This document shows positions 1-7,583 of a DNA stretch of 41,984 nt, piece by piece; position 1 is the first letter of the stretch, and each line of letters opens with the position of its first letter. The stretch covers positions 1 through 41,984 of the forward strand of contig CAZTXD010000015.1 of NCBI GenBank assembly GCA_964617995.1, read 5' to 3'. The notes below the pieces were generated by a model that saw nothing but the letters and a program-made list of their open reading frames with translations, was not told where the DNA came from and did not search any database. A program made the translations under genes and the position numbers. This DNA comes from CAZTXD01 sp964617995. GTDB taxonomy: Bacteria; Actinomycetota; Acidimicrobiia; Spongiisociales; ZC4RG35.

Positions 1-1
1 G

Positions 2-463
2 GCCACCCTTGCCCGCCTCCCCGAAGCGAAGCTGCGCTTCGTCGGTGATGGGCCGCTGCGGCAGGAGCTCGAGCAGATCGCCGACCAGCTCGGTGTCTCG
101 GATCGTGTCGAATTCCCCGGCTCGGTGGAGGATGTGATCCCACATCTCGAGTGGGCGCACATCTTGATGCTCACCTCCAGGTCCGAGGGCCTTCCCGGGG
201 CGATCCTGGAGGCCGGTGCGGCCGGGATTCCGACGGTGGCGGTGGATGTCGGTGGCGTCTGTGAGGCTGTGTCCAACGGTTCTGGAGGTTTCGTGACCAA
301 GCGCGACCCCGCCGCCATCGCTGCTGCCTTGAGGAAGCTCGATGAGGATCGCACCCTGCTCGCGCAGATGGGCTCGCAAGCCCGTGTTGATGCTCGAGAG
401 AGGTTTGCCATGGATCAGGTTGTGGATCGTTACGCGAGCATCCTGGCTGGATTCGACGTATGA
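2..463 (+). CDS. GT4 glycosyltransferase, C-terminal part (5' truncated by window edge)
   Basis: The reading frame is open from base 2, so the gene begins before the window; 153 residues are visible. They form the C-terminal nucleotide-sugar-binding half of a GT-B glycosyltransferase of family GT4. A strand ending in FVGDGPLR is followed by the helix and strand giving VEFPGSVEDV, then the acidic donor-site motif EGLPGAILEAGAAGIP, which fits the EX7E signature, and the usual VGGVCEAV loop. The enzyme would transfer a sugar from a nucleotide donor onto a lipid-linked or growing glycan on the cytoplasmic face of the membrane. Its stop overlaps the next start as ATGA (460-463), indicating one operon with translational coupling. 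The sugar specificity cannot be read from the sequence. Confidence 0.85.
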   Translation, partial: ATLARLPEAKLRFVGDGPLRQELEQIADQLGVSDRVEFPGSVEDVIPHLEWAHILMLTSRSEGLPGAILEAGAAGIPTVAVDVGGVCEAVSNGSGGFVTKRDPAAIAAALRKLDEDRTLLAQMGSQARVDARERFAMDQVVDRYASILAGFDV

Positions 464-2205
464 AGATCGCCCATCTGACCACGGTGGACCTGAGTCTCCG
501 ATACTTGATCCTCCCTCAGCTGGAGGCAGCGCTCGAGTTGGGCGAGTCGATCGGGATCAGTGCCCCCGGTGAGGATGTGGTCGATCTTGAGCAACGTGGT
601 ATCCGACATATTGCCCTGTCGTCCTCGACTCGTGGGATGAACCTTTGGTCGGATCTCAAAGCTATGAGACAGCTGTGGAGAGTTCTCAAGTCGGAGAAGC
701 CCCACATACTCCACACCCACAATCCCAAGCCAGGAGTCTACGGAAGGGTGCTGGGGCGGCTCGCAGGGGTGCCGATCGTTGTGAACACGGTCCATGGTCT
801 GTATGCGACACCCGACTCGTCTCCCATCACGAGAGCAGTGGTCTACGCGCTTGAGGCGGTGGCCTCTCGCTTCTCCGACGCCGAACTGGTGCAGAACCCC
901 GAGGATCTCGATTTGTTGCGGCGACTACGAATCGTGGCACCGACCAAGCTACGCATGTTGGGAAACGGGGTCGATCTCGAGCGATTCAACCCCGAGCGGG
1001 CTGCGGCCTCGCGTGAAGCGACCAGGGCCTCACTGGGAATCCATTCCGATGATGTTGTTGTGGGCATGGTTGGGCGCCTCGTTGCGGAGAAGGGAATTCC
1101 AGAGCTGGTGGATGCTGTGCCGAGCCTGCAGCCTGGTACTCGTGTGTTTGTGGTGGGTCCGCACGACTCGGATAAGTCCGACGCTCTCGAATCTGAGGTC
1201 TTGCAGCGAGGCAAGGCAGCCGGGATCGAGTTTCTCGGCATGCGGCCGGACGTCGAGGCTTTGTATGGCGCATTCGACCTGTTTGTCCTTCCCAGCCATC
1301 GAGAGGGATTCCCCCGGGCTGCGATGGAGGCCGCCGCGTCCGGTCTTCCCCTGGTGCTCACCGATATACGGGGATGTCGCCAGGTGGTGGATCACGGTGT
1401 CAACGGATCCCTCGTCCCAGTGCGGGATCCGAACTCCTTGGCGGATGCGATCAACTCATTGGTCGATGATGAGGCACTGCGACGTCGTATGGGTAAAGCG
1501 TCGGCAAAGAAGGCGAGTCTCGAATTCGACGAGGAACGGGTGGTCGAGACCGTTATGGAGACATATCGCCTTCTCGCGGAGGAAAAAGGGATCGCCTGGA
1601 TGATCGACCGGCCGAGCGACTCGTTCGTGCTTCGTTCGGCTTCTCCTGTCGACGCGATTTCGATTGCCCGTCTCCATTTGGACATGATCGACACCGGGTT
1701 CCTGTCGTCCCTCGGCGTGGGATTTCTTCGGCTTCTCTACAGGTCGTTGATCGAGAGCAATCACGGCACGGTGACAGTGGCCGAGGCGGATGGAGCGATC
1801 GTCGGGTTCATTGCCGGTACCGACGACACCGGAGCTTTCTACAAGCAGTTTCTCCGCGCGCATTACCTGGAGGCGATATGGCGCCTACTGCCATCTGTCA
1901 TACGGCCGAGGACGTTGAAGCGGATGTGGGAGACAATCCGCTACGGAGGTGGCGAGCGTTCGGTGGCCGCCGAGCTGTTGTCGATGGCGGTGGCACCGAA
2001 AGCCCAGGGATCGGGTCTTGGCTCCCGACTGGTTGATACCCTGTTGGATCAGATGAAGGCAAGGGGAGTCGATCAGGTCAAAGTGGTGGCCGGCGAGGGC
2101 AATCGGGCAGCTACCTCTCTGTACTCACGGTGTGGGTTCGAGTTCAGTAGGCGACTCGAGGTACATCAGGGAGTCCCCTCAGTGGAGATGATTTGGAACT
2201 CCTAG
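460..2205 (+). CDS. GT4 glycosyltransferase fused to GNAT N-acetyltransferase
   Basis: This 581-residue protein has two domains. Residues 1 to about 378 are a GT4 glycosyltransferase: an N-terminal Rossmann domain (MKIAHLTTVDLSLRY, HTHNPKPGVYGR), a hinge with GNGVDLERF, the strand VGMVGRLVAEKG, and the donor motif EGFPRAAMEAAASGLP. Residues about 387-581 are a GNAT domain with the acetyl-CoA-binding motif AQGSGLGSRL and the typical late segment RAATSLYSRCGF. Such a protein could add a sugar, often an amino sugar, and then N-acetylate it or a related substrate. The linker contains an in-frame ATG near 1600, so a separate GNAT product from internal initiation cannot be excluded. The start is the ATG in the ATGA overlap with the upstream glycosyltransferase. 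The two domains are seen directly; the coupled reaction is inference. Confidence 0.85.
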   Translation: MKIAHLTTVDLSLRYLILPQLEAALELGESIGISAPGEDVVDLEQRGIRHIALSSSTRGMNLWSDLKAMRQLWRVLKSEKPHILHTHNPKPGVYGRVLGRLAGVPIVVNTVHGLYATPDSSPITRAVVYALEAVASRFSDAELVQNPEDLDLLRRLRIVAPTKLRMLGNGVDLERFNPERAAASREATRASLGIHSDDVVVGMVGRLVAEKGIPELVDAVPSLQPGTRVFVVGPHDSDKSDALESEVLQRGKAAGIEFLGMRPDVEALYGAFDLFVLPSHREGFPRAAMEAAASGLPLVLTDIRGCRQVVDHGVNGSLVPVRDPNSLADAINSLVDDEALRRRMGKASAKKASLEFDEERVVETVMETYRLLAEEKGIAWMIDRPSDSFVLRSASPVDAISIARLHLDMIDTGFLSSLGVGFLRLLYRSLIESNHGTVTVAEADGAIVGFIAGTDDTGAFYKQFLRAHYLEAIWRLLPSVIRPRTLKRMWETIRYGGGERSVAAELLSMAVAPKAQGSGLGSRLVDTLLDQMKARGVDQVKVVAGEGNRAATSLYSRCGFEFSRRLEVHQGVPSVEMIWNS

Positions 2206-3146
2206 GCGCACTCGTCGCCCTGGTCGTTGCTGTTGTCGTGGGAAGACTTGCCATGGGTGTCGGACGCAGGCTTGGGGTTGTCGACGTTCCAGACGTCGAG
2301 CTCAAGCCACATGATGGCGCTCCCGTTCCGCTGGGAGGCGGCGCAGTCTTGGTTGCCGCTATAAGCGGTCTGGCCATTGCAGGTGTCTTCGACGTCGGCC
2401 TGATTGTGGCGGCTGTGTTTGTTTGGGTCGTCGGATTGATCGACGACATCCGCGGTCTCAGCCCCGTTATTCGACTCGTCGGAGTGGCGGTTGCCGGAGT
2501 TGTGCTCGTCATTCTCTCCGAGCCTTCTCTTGGGACCAACGAGATGATCTTCTGGGTGGTCGCGGTGGTGGTTGTAATCAACGCCGTGAATCTGTTTGAC
2601 GGCCTCGACGCATTAGCGGGTTCTGTGGCGACGGTTGCCGTCCTCGGGATGATCGGATTCGGCCTGATCCAAGGTATCCAGAGTCCCTGGATCGCGGCAG
2701 TGGTAGGCGGAGCCATCCTTGGCTTCCTCTACTGGAATCGACCGCCCGCGAGGCTCTACCTCGGCGATAACGGGGCCTACGTCGTCGGGCTGCTGCTGGT
2801 ATGGGCAGCCATGTTCACCGGCGTGGATCGCATGTCAAGGGTGGTGGCGGTCGGACTGGTCGGGGTACCACTGATCGAACTCGGAGTCACCGTCTTCCGC
2901 AGGGGTTTGTCAGGGACTCCCCTGTTCTCCGGTGACCGCGATCACACCTACGATCGTCTGTACGGACTTGGGGTCTCGGAAGCGAAGATCGCCCTCTCCT
3001 ATGCCGCGGTTCAGGCCGTATGGGCGGCGGTGATCATCGCAGTGTCGACGGTCACGGGAGATCTGCCGACGGCCATCACCGCACTTGCACTGGGTGCTGG
3101 TCTGGCGGCGCTGGTCGGTGTGTGGATGGCGGTTTCGCAGTCTTGA
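2193..3146 (+). CDS. WecA/TagO-type polyprenyl-phosphate sugar-1-phosphate transferase
   Basis: This 317-residue polytopic membrane protein belongs to the MraY/WecA superfamily, which moves a sugar-1-phosphate from a UDP-sugar to undecaprenyl (or decaprenyl) phosphate and so starts lipid-linked glycan synthesis. The family signatures are all present: IDD at 83-85, the NxxNxxDGxD motif at 130-139 (N130, N133, D136, D139), YLGDNG in a later cytoplasmic loop, and the DRDHTYDRL loop near the C-terminus. About ten hydrophobic segments separate them, as expected for the family. The start is TTG at 2193, with GGAG a few bases upstream and a 13-base overlap with the glycosyltransferase-GNAT gene. It runs head-on into the leftward gene that ends at 3076, sharing 71 bases. 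UDP-GlcNAc is the usual substrate but is not provable here. Confidence 0.9.
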   Translation: MELLGALVALVVAVVVGRLAMGVGRRLGVVDVPDVELKPHDGAPVPLGGGAVLVAAISGLAIAGVFDVGLIVAAVFVWVVGLIDDIRGLSPVIRLVGVAVAGVVLVILSEPSLGTNEMIFWVVAVVVVINAVNLFDGLDALAGSVATVAVLGMIGFGLIQGIQSPWIAAVVGGAILGFLYWNRPPARLYLGDNGAYVVGLLLVWAAMFTGVDRMSRVVAVGLVGVPLIELGVTVFRRGLSGTPLFSGDRDHTYDRLYGLGVSEAKIALSYAAVQAVWAAVIIAVSTVTGDLPTAITALALGAGLAALVGVWMAVSQS

Positions 3147-4452
3147 TGTCATCGGCCTCGATCTCCTCATCCCCGCGCTCCCATCCCAAGGCGACCAGCA
3201 GGCACAGGAAGAAGGCGAGCACCTGCCCCCGCTGACGGGCGATGATCCCCAGGTTGCGCACCACGCTAAAGGCGATGGCAAACCCGAGCACGTAGAACGT
3301 TGAGAAGACGACATAGCCATTGGCTCGCCACCCTCGCCAATTCCTCAGCATCGCGGGCAGCTTCCAAATAGTCAGACCAAGTAACAGTGTGGTCTCCGCG
3401 GCAGCGAAGAAGTGCTGCAGTTCACTGGCCTCGAATACAAACGGTCTGAACAGCACCAGGGCCACCGCCTCGGGGATATCGGCCGGTCCGGTCACAGCCC
3501 CCCCAGCGGCTACTGTGCCTTTTTCGGATGTGCGGCGTACGACGTCAGAGGTGAAGGAGTCGAGTGAGTCGGTCCCGGTGAGGTCGACGCCGAAGATATC
3601 GGGGAAGATGACGAGGACGAGCCCGCCGGCAGCGACGAAGCCGCCCACGACTATCAGTCTCCGCAGGCCGGCCGCAGCCCCGGTGTCCTTGGGCATCTTG
3701 GCTATCACACCCGCGGCGATGAGACCGCCGACGACCAGACCGGCAATGTGGATGCGGATAAGGCCGAGTACTCCGAGGAAGGCTGCCAGACCCACCAACC
3801 AGCGGACCTCGAACGAGCGCAAGGTCCGTGAGCTGAAGTATGCGGCGCCACCTATGGCGAAAAGGACCAGGGCGTCCTTGCCGATGCTTGAGGGCCAGAA
3901 GAAGTAAGTGGGGAGAAAGAGGACGACGAAGGCGTAAGGTTTGAGCTGCCCGGGACCGGCCCAGCGGCGGAAGGCGGCGTAGAGCAGCAGTTGCCCGCCG
4001 AAAGCGAACGCGGAGAAGATGAGGAAGCCGCCGAGCATATCCGGTGTGAAAATGGTGAACAGTCCGCCGGTGATGTACTCCGTGATCTGAGTTCCGAACC
4101 CTCCTTGTGATCGCTCGGCGAGCTCCGGTATGTAGCCGGTTCGAAATTGTGTGGCCAGATCAGTTCCGACCCGGTAGTAGCGATAAGAGTCGCCGCCGCC
4201 GTAGAGCACAGCCACCATGTAGTACCGGGCCAAAGTGCCGACGATCTTGGCGAGGAATCCGAGCATCACCCATTTCAGGAGCCAGTCGTAGTCCACAGCG
4301 GAACGCATCCTGGAGGCGACGGCGAAGAACAGGATGGTGGTCAGGAGAGCGATCATGGCGAACGCTCCCCAGGAACTACCGGAGGCGATCAGTGCGCCGA
4401 GGGCCGCAGCGACGAGTGCTGCTCCTAACCACGGCATGACCTCGCTGTTCAC
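3076..4452 (-). CDS. polytopic membrane protein, probable Wzy-like glycan polymerase
   Basis: Starting at the GTG at 4452, this gives 458 residues with about ten or more hydrophobic helices. The GTG lies in a GTGA overlap with the stop of the upstream gene (4449-4452), so the longer in-frame extension, whose residues are cysteine- and arginine-rich and unlike a leader, is probably not translated. The loops contain GGGDSYRYYRVG near the N-terminus and a PSSIGKDAL segment after a tryptophan-flanked helix. Similar GD-Y and PSxxxKD patterns occur in bacterial O-antigen polymerase-like membrane proteins, which join lipid-linked repeat units outside the membrane. No sequence match was computed, so polymerase is an inference from topology and context. 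Its 3' end overlaps the convergent wecA-like gene by 71 bases. Confidence 0.6.
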   Translation of the reverse strand: MNSEVMPWLGAALVAAALGALIASGSSWGAFAMIALLTTILFFAVASRMRSAVDYDWLLKWVMLGFLAKIVGTLARYYMVAVLYGGGDSYRYYRVGTDLATQFRTGYIPELAERSQGGFGTQITEYITGGLFTIFTPDMLGGFLIFSAFAFGGQLLLYAAFRRWAGPGQLKPYAFVVLFLPTYFFWPSSIGKDALVLFAIGGAAYFSSRTLRSFEVRWLVGLAAFLGVLGLIRIHIAGLVVGGLIAAGVIAKMPKDTGAAAGLRRLIVVGGFVAAGGLVLVIFPDIFGVDLTGTDSLDSFTSDVVRRTSEKGTVAAGGAVTGPADIPEAVALVLFRPFVFEASELQHFFAAAETTLLLGLTIWKLPAMLRNWRGWRANGYVVFSTFYVLGFAIAFSVVRNLGIIARQRGQVLAFFLCLLVALGWERGDEEIEADDIKTAKPPSTHRPAPPDQHPVQVR

Positions 4453-5405
4453 AGCAACTCCAGATCGCTGGTGCCCAAGTCCCATGAGCTTAGGTCGTGA
4501 ACATCGGTGTCGAGATCGCTTAGCGGCAAGGCAAAGAGCCGCAGCGGCTTTATGCCTGGAACCGGCACCAACCCACCCTGCAACGCAGCCCGCCGCTCGG
4601 GAGTCCTTCTCGAGAACCACCCGGCCAGATATCTCGCCTTCGACATGCCGGCGATGGCCCGGATCGACGTAGAACGAGGAGAGCCGACCAGGTCGGATAT
4701 CACCAGCTCGCTTCTACCGGCGCGTTCTCCGGCCCGTGCGATCAAACCGGAGCTCACTCCATCGGACACCCAGCCATAACTGGCGGAGGGATGAGAGAGA
4801 AATCTCCAGGTTGCGTATGTCTCCGACCTTAACGTCCTCAAGCCTCGCGGTGCCCGGTCCTGGCTCATCGAGGACGCCGGCACCGTGACCGCCCCTGGTG
4901 CCCAGCTGGCGATGGATGGAGGCTGAGTGGTGTCCGGGCGAACGGCACGGCCGAATCTCGGTCGGACCAGGACCCCGATCTGCCCTACTTCGTCCCAGCC
5001 CATCCTCAAGTACCCGGGCCCAGACTTGTCGTTGGGAGTGTTGAACACCAGGTGCACGCCTTCGGCTCGTGCCGCATCGAGTGCGGTCATGGTGAGCCGC
5101 CGAAAGATGCCTTGTCGCTCATATTGAGGATGGGTCGCGGTGTCGACCGGGCGGAGGCAGCTGAGGGTATCCCCGTCGGGGGTGACCAGTCGCCATCGCA
5201 TCATCGCCCTGACCCCGGCGATACGACCTCCGTCCGCCTCGGCCACGAATACGAAGGAAGGACCGAAAGGATTTAGGACATGCTTCCAGGCCCACAGCTC
5301 GGGTGTCCTGCGCAGCACCGGAGACTCGCCGAGAGCTGCTCTGAGTGTGTCGAGGATGGCCGGGATGTCTTCGTCGGCAGCGGCGCGAACCACCAGATCA
5401 GCCAT
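4449..5405 (-). CDS. GNAT-family acetyltransferase
   Basis: This 318-residue protein begins with a clear GNAT fold: VVRAAADEDIPAILD, a central strand ending in PVDTATHPQYERQGIF, where QYERQGIF provides the acetyl-CoA pyrophosphate loop, and the following helix RRLTMTALDAARAEG. The segment after the fold (residues about 150-318) is longer than in simple GNATs, as in Eis-like or capsule-linked members, and has no motif I recognise. The ATG at 5405 was chosen because it overlaps the upstream glycosyltransferase stop by eight bases and starts directly at the domain; an in-frame extension to 5459 would read far into that gene. In this cluster it probably acetylates an amino sugar or other glycan precursor, but the acceptor is unknown. 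Confidence 0.75.
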   Translation of the reverse strand: MADLVVRAAADEDIPAILDTLRAALGESPVLRRTPELWAWKHVLNPFGPSFVFVAEADGGRIAGVRAMMRWRLVTPDGDTLSCLRPVDTATHPQYERQGIFRRLTMTALDAARAEGVHLVFNTPNDKSGPGYLRMGWDEVGQIGVLVRPRFGRAVRPDTTQPPSIASWAPGAVTVPASSMSQDRAPRGLRTLRSETYATWRFLSHPSASYGWVSDGVSSGLIARAGERAGRSELVISDLVGSPRSTSIRAIAGMSKARYLAGWFSRRTPERRAALQGGLVPVPGIKPLRLFALPLSDLDTDVHDLSSWDLGTSDLELL

Positions 5406-6513
5406 CCAATACCTCTGTGTATAGGGCCTCGTAGGCAGTGACCATACGGTCGAGCCCAAAGTCTCGGTTCACCAAACGTGCGGCCTTCGTTCCCCACTCA
5501 GTGGCGGCCGACGACTCCAGCGCCCGGGACATGGCGGCGGCCAGCTCTCGAGGCTCGCCGGGAGGCACCAGAAGACCCGTGACCTCGTGGTGTACCACGG
5601 AGGGAACCCCTCCCACGGCGGTGGCCACCACTGGACGGCGCAGCGCCATGGCCTCGAGCAGGGATACCGGCAGTCCTTCTACGTCGGCAGGATTGACCAC
5701 CACATCGGCTGCGGCAAGGAAGGCTCGGGCATCTTCACGTCTCCCGAGAAACCGCAGATTGTTCTCGATCCCGGCCTGTCGTGCCGCCGACCGCACCCGT
5801 TCCAAATCACCGGGATGCTTCTCTCCGCCAATTGACACTACAACGGCATTGGGCCGTTCTTCCACCAGAAGCTTGGTGGCCTCGATGAGGGTGTTATGAC
5901 CCTTATGGGGTCTGATGTTGCCGACATGCACCAGCAGGCGCTCGCCGTTCCGGACGCCCGCCTCAGCCCGGGCGCGGCTTGTTTGCTCAGAGGTGACTGA
6001 TACGGAGACGCCGTTGGGTATCACCCTAGGTGTAGGACCGGGATATTCGGCGATGCTCGCTGCGACGGCCTCTGAGACGGTGATGATCGCCCGGTTTCGG
6101 TGATAGGTACTGCGATTCAGCCACCGGGTTGGCTGGCGATAGGAATCCACCAGGTTGTGCTCGGTGTAGACATGGGTGCCGGTGGGCAGGGCGAGTCGGG
6201 CGAAGATGCCGGCAGCGGGCAGATGGCTGTGGACAAGGTCGGGCTCCCAATCTCGAGCCAGCACTCGCAGACGCCTCATGGCTCTGAGCCCCGGGGGTCG
6301 ATGCCAATGGAGACAGGCCACGTCGGTGCCGGTTGCCTCCAGCGTGGTAACAAGCTGGTCCTTCCATGGGAGCATGTAGGCCACTCGATACTCGAAGCGC
6401 TTGTGGTCCCATAGCCGGGAAGACTCGGCGATGAGTTTTTCCGCTCCGCCTAGCCCAAGGCCCTTGACGAGAACGAGGACCCGCGCCCGATCAGTTGTGC
6501 TAGGTGGTGGCAC
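5398..6513 (-). CDS. GT4 glycosyltransferase
   Basis: This is a 371-residue GT-B enzyme of family GT4. The N-terminal part shows VLVKGLGLGGAEKL, the glycine loop typical of GT4 enzymes, and DLVHSHLPAAG. The C-terminal part shows VIPNGVSVS, LVHVGNIRPHKGHNTLI, and the donor motif EGLPVSLLEAMALRRPVVAT, which matches EX7E, then GLLVPPGEP. It should transfer a nucleotide-activated sugar on the inner face of the cytoplasmic membrane. It overlaps the upstream epimerase by 14 bases and the downstream GNAT gene by 8, so the leftward genes from 7378 to 3076 look like a single transcription unit. Confidence 0.9.
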   Translation of the reverse strand: MPPPSTTDRARVLVLVKGLGLGGAEKLIAESSRLWDHKRFEYRVAYMLPWKDQLVTTLEATGTDVACLHWHRPPGLRAMRRLRVLARDWEPDLVHSHLPAAGIFARLALPTGTHVYTEHNLVDSYRQPTRWLNRSTYHRNRAIITVSEAVAASIAEYPGPTPRVIPNGVSVSVTSEQTSRARAEAGVRNGERLLVHVGNIRPHKGHNTLIEATKLLVEERPNAVVVSIGGEKHPGDLERVRSAARQAGIENNLRFLGRREDARAFLAAADVVVNPADVEGLPVSLLEAMALRRPVVATAVGGVPSVVHHEVTGLLVPPGEPRELAAAMSRALESSAATEWGTKAARLVNRDFGLDRMVTAYEALYTEVLDG

Positions 6514-7378
6514 TGGAGATGAACTCGTCTAGACCGTTCTCGAATGGGACCTCTGTGGTCCAACCCAAAACAGTCTTCGCCTTCTCAGCTGACACGACTG
6601 CGGGCGGCACGTCTCCTGACCGGGGTGGGCCGAAACTCACCTCGGTGGGATGTCGTGCGACGATGGCCTCGGCCAACTCCTTGATGGTCACTGTTTCGGG
6701 AGCGACCACGTTCAACGCCATGCCGGTGGAGTCCGAGGTCGCGGCCAGTGCGAAAGCCCGGGCGATGTCTGCGGCATGAGTGAACTGGCGTCCCTGTGAG
6801 CCGTCTCCCTGAATGACGATGGGCTCACCTGACCTGGCCTTGTCGAGGAAGATCCGGAACACAGAGTTAGACCTGAGGCCCGACCCGTATGCCGTCCCGA
6901 GTCGAAGTGCAAGTGCGGGCAAGGCACGCAACCGCGCCGCGGCGAGGATAAGAGACTCGCCTGCCAGCTTGGTAATCGAGTACGGGTGGTCCGGCATCGT
7001 GGGGTGGTCTTCGGTGATCGGTTCTCTGAGCGGTTCTCCGTATACCTCCCAGGTGGAGGCGTACACCACCCGTGCCTCGGCCTTCAGTGCCGCTTCGACG
7101 ACATTTGCGGTACCGACGACATTCACCTCTGCGGCAAGCGCCGGCTGTTCGCCAGCCAGGTAGACGTCTCCGATCGCCCCGATATGCGCGATTACGTCTG
7201 TATCGCGGGCGGCCTGGGTGACCGAATTAGCCTCGGTCAGGTCACCCTGGATGAACGTGATCCCCGGCTCTTCTAACCACGACACGTCGAATCCGGCCAC
7301 ATCCCATCCGCTGTCACGGAAGTGCCTCGCCACGTGCCGTCCCAAAAAGCCGGATGCGCCGGTGACCAATACCCTCAT
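6500..7378 (-). CDS. NAD-dependent epimerase/dehydratase (extended SDR)
   Basis: This 292-residue extended short-chain dehydrogenase acts on nucleotide sugars. It begins MRVLVTGASGFLGRH, the NAD-binding GxxGxxG loop. It also has the active-site serine/threonine segment VYASTWEVYG and the catalytic pair YSITK (YxxxK), followed by LRLGTAYGSG. The ATG at 7378 is preferred over a TTG five codons upstream because a GAGGGGCG ribosome-binding site lies six bases before it and the fold starts there. It is the first gene of the leftward operon that continues through a glycosyltransferase, a GNAT and a membrane protein. Its likely job is to make one of the UDP- or dTDP-sugars that they use; whether it is a 4-epimerase, a dehydratase or a reductase is not decidable from motifs. 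Confidence 0.85.
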   Translation of the reverse strand: MRVLVTGASGFLGRHVARHFRDSGWDVAGFDVSWLEEPGITFIQGDLTEANSVTQAARDTDVIAHIGAIGDVYLAGEQPALAAEVNVVGTANVVEAALKAEARVVYASTWEVYGEPLREPITEDHPTMPDHPYSITKLAGESLILAAARLRALPALALRLGTAYGSGLRSNSVFRIFLDKARSGEPIVIQGDGSQGRQFTHAADIARAFALAATSDSTGMALNVVAPETVTIKELAEAIVARHPTEVSFGPPRSGDVPPAVVSAEKAKTVLGWTTEVPFENGLDEFISSATT

Positions 7379-7472
7379 GAACTCGCCCCTCAACCCTCTC
7401 GCTGTACGACTCCGATCGTATTCGACTCATCTACGATCGCTCGCCTCCTATTCTCGCCCAGCACCGTCCGTG

Positions 7473-7484
7473 GTCAAATTTGAC
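7473..7484. promoter_or_regulatory. perfect 12-base palindrome in a divergent intergenic region
   Basis: GTCAAATTTGAC is its own reverse complement. It sits in the 205-base gap between the divergent operons starting at 7378 (leftward) and 7584 (rightward), just before the candidate promoter of the rightward operon. Its AT-rich centre and position would suit a dimeric repressor or activator site controlling both directions. A single 12-base palindrome can arise by chance, so this is only a candidate. Confidence 0.3.
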
Positions 7485-7497
7485 TTTTCGCGGTCAG

Positions 7498-7526
7498 AAG
7501 ACATCAGCCCTGTTCTCTGGTAAGGT
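7498..7526 (+). promoter_or_regulatory. candidate sigma-70-type promoter for the 7584-12954 operon
   Basis: AAGACA (7498-7503, four of six matches to TTGACA) is separated by 17 bases from TAAGGT (7521-7526), which fits the TAnnnT form common in high-GC Gram-positive promoters. The predicted transcript would start about 50 bases before the TTG start at 7584. The hexamers are read by eye and only moderately good. Confidence 0.35.
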
Positions 7527-7583
7527 GCCACTCTGCGTGGTTGGCGCTCAGCTGACCAGGGCGAGCGCTGTGGGAGGCGACTC

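Noticed and set aside
4453..4620. Extended N-terminus of the Wzy-like membrane protein to 4620
   Set aside because: The extension is cysteine- and arginine-rich, overlaps the GNAT gene deeply, and the GTGA junction at 4449-4452 is a much better start.
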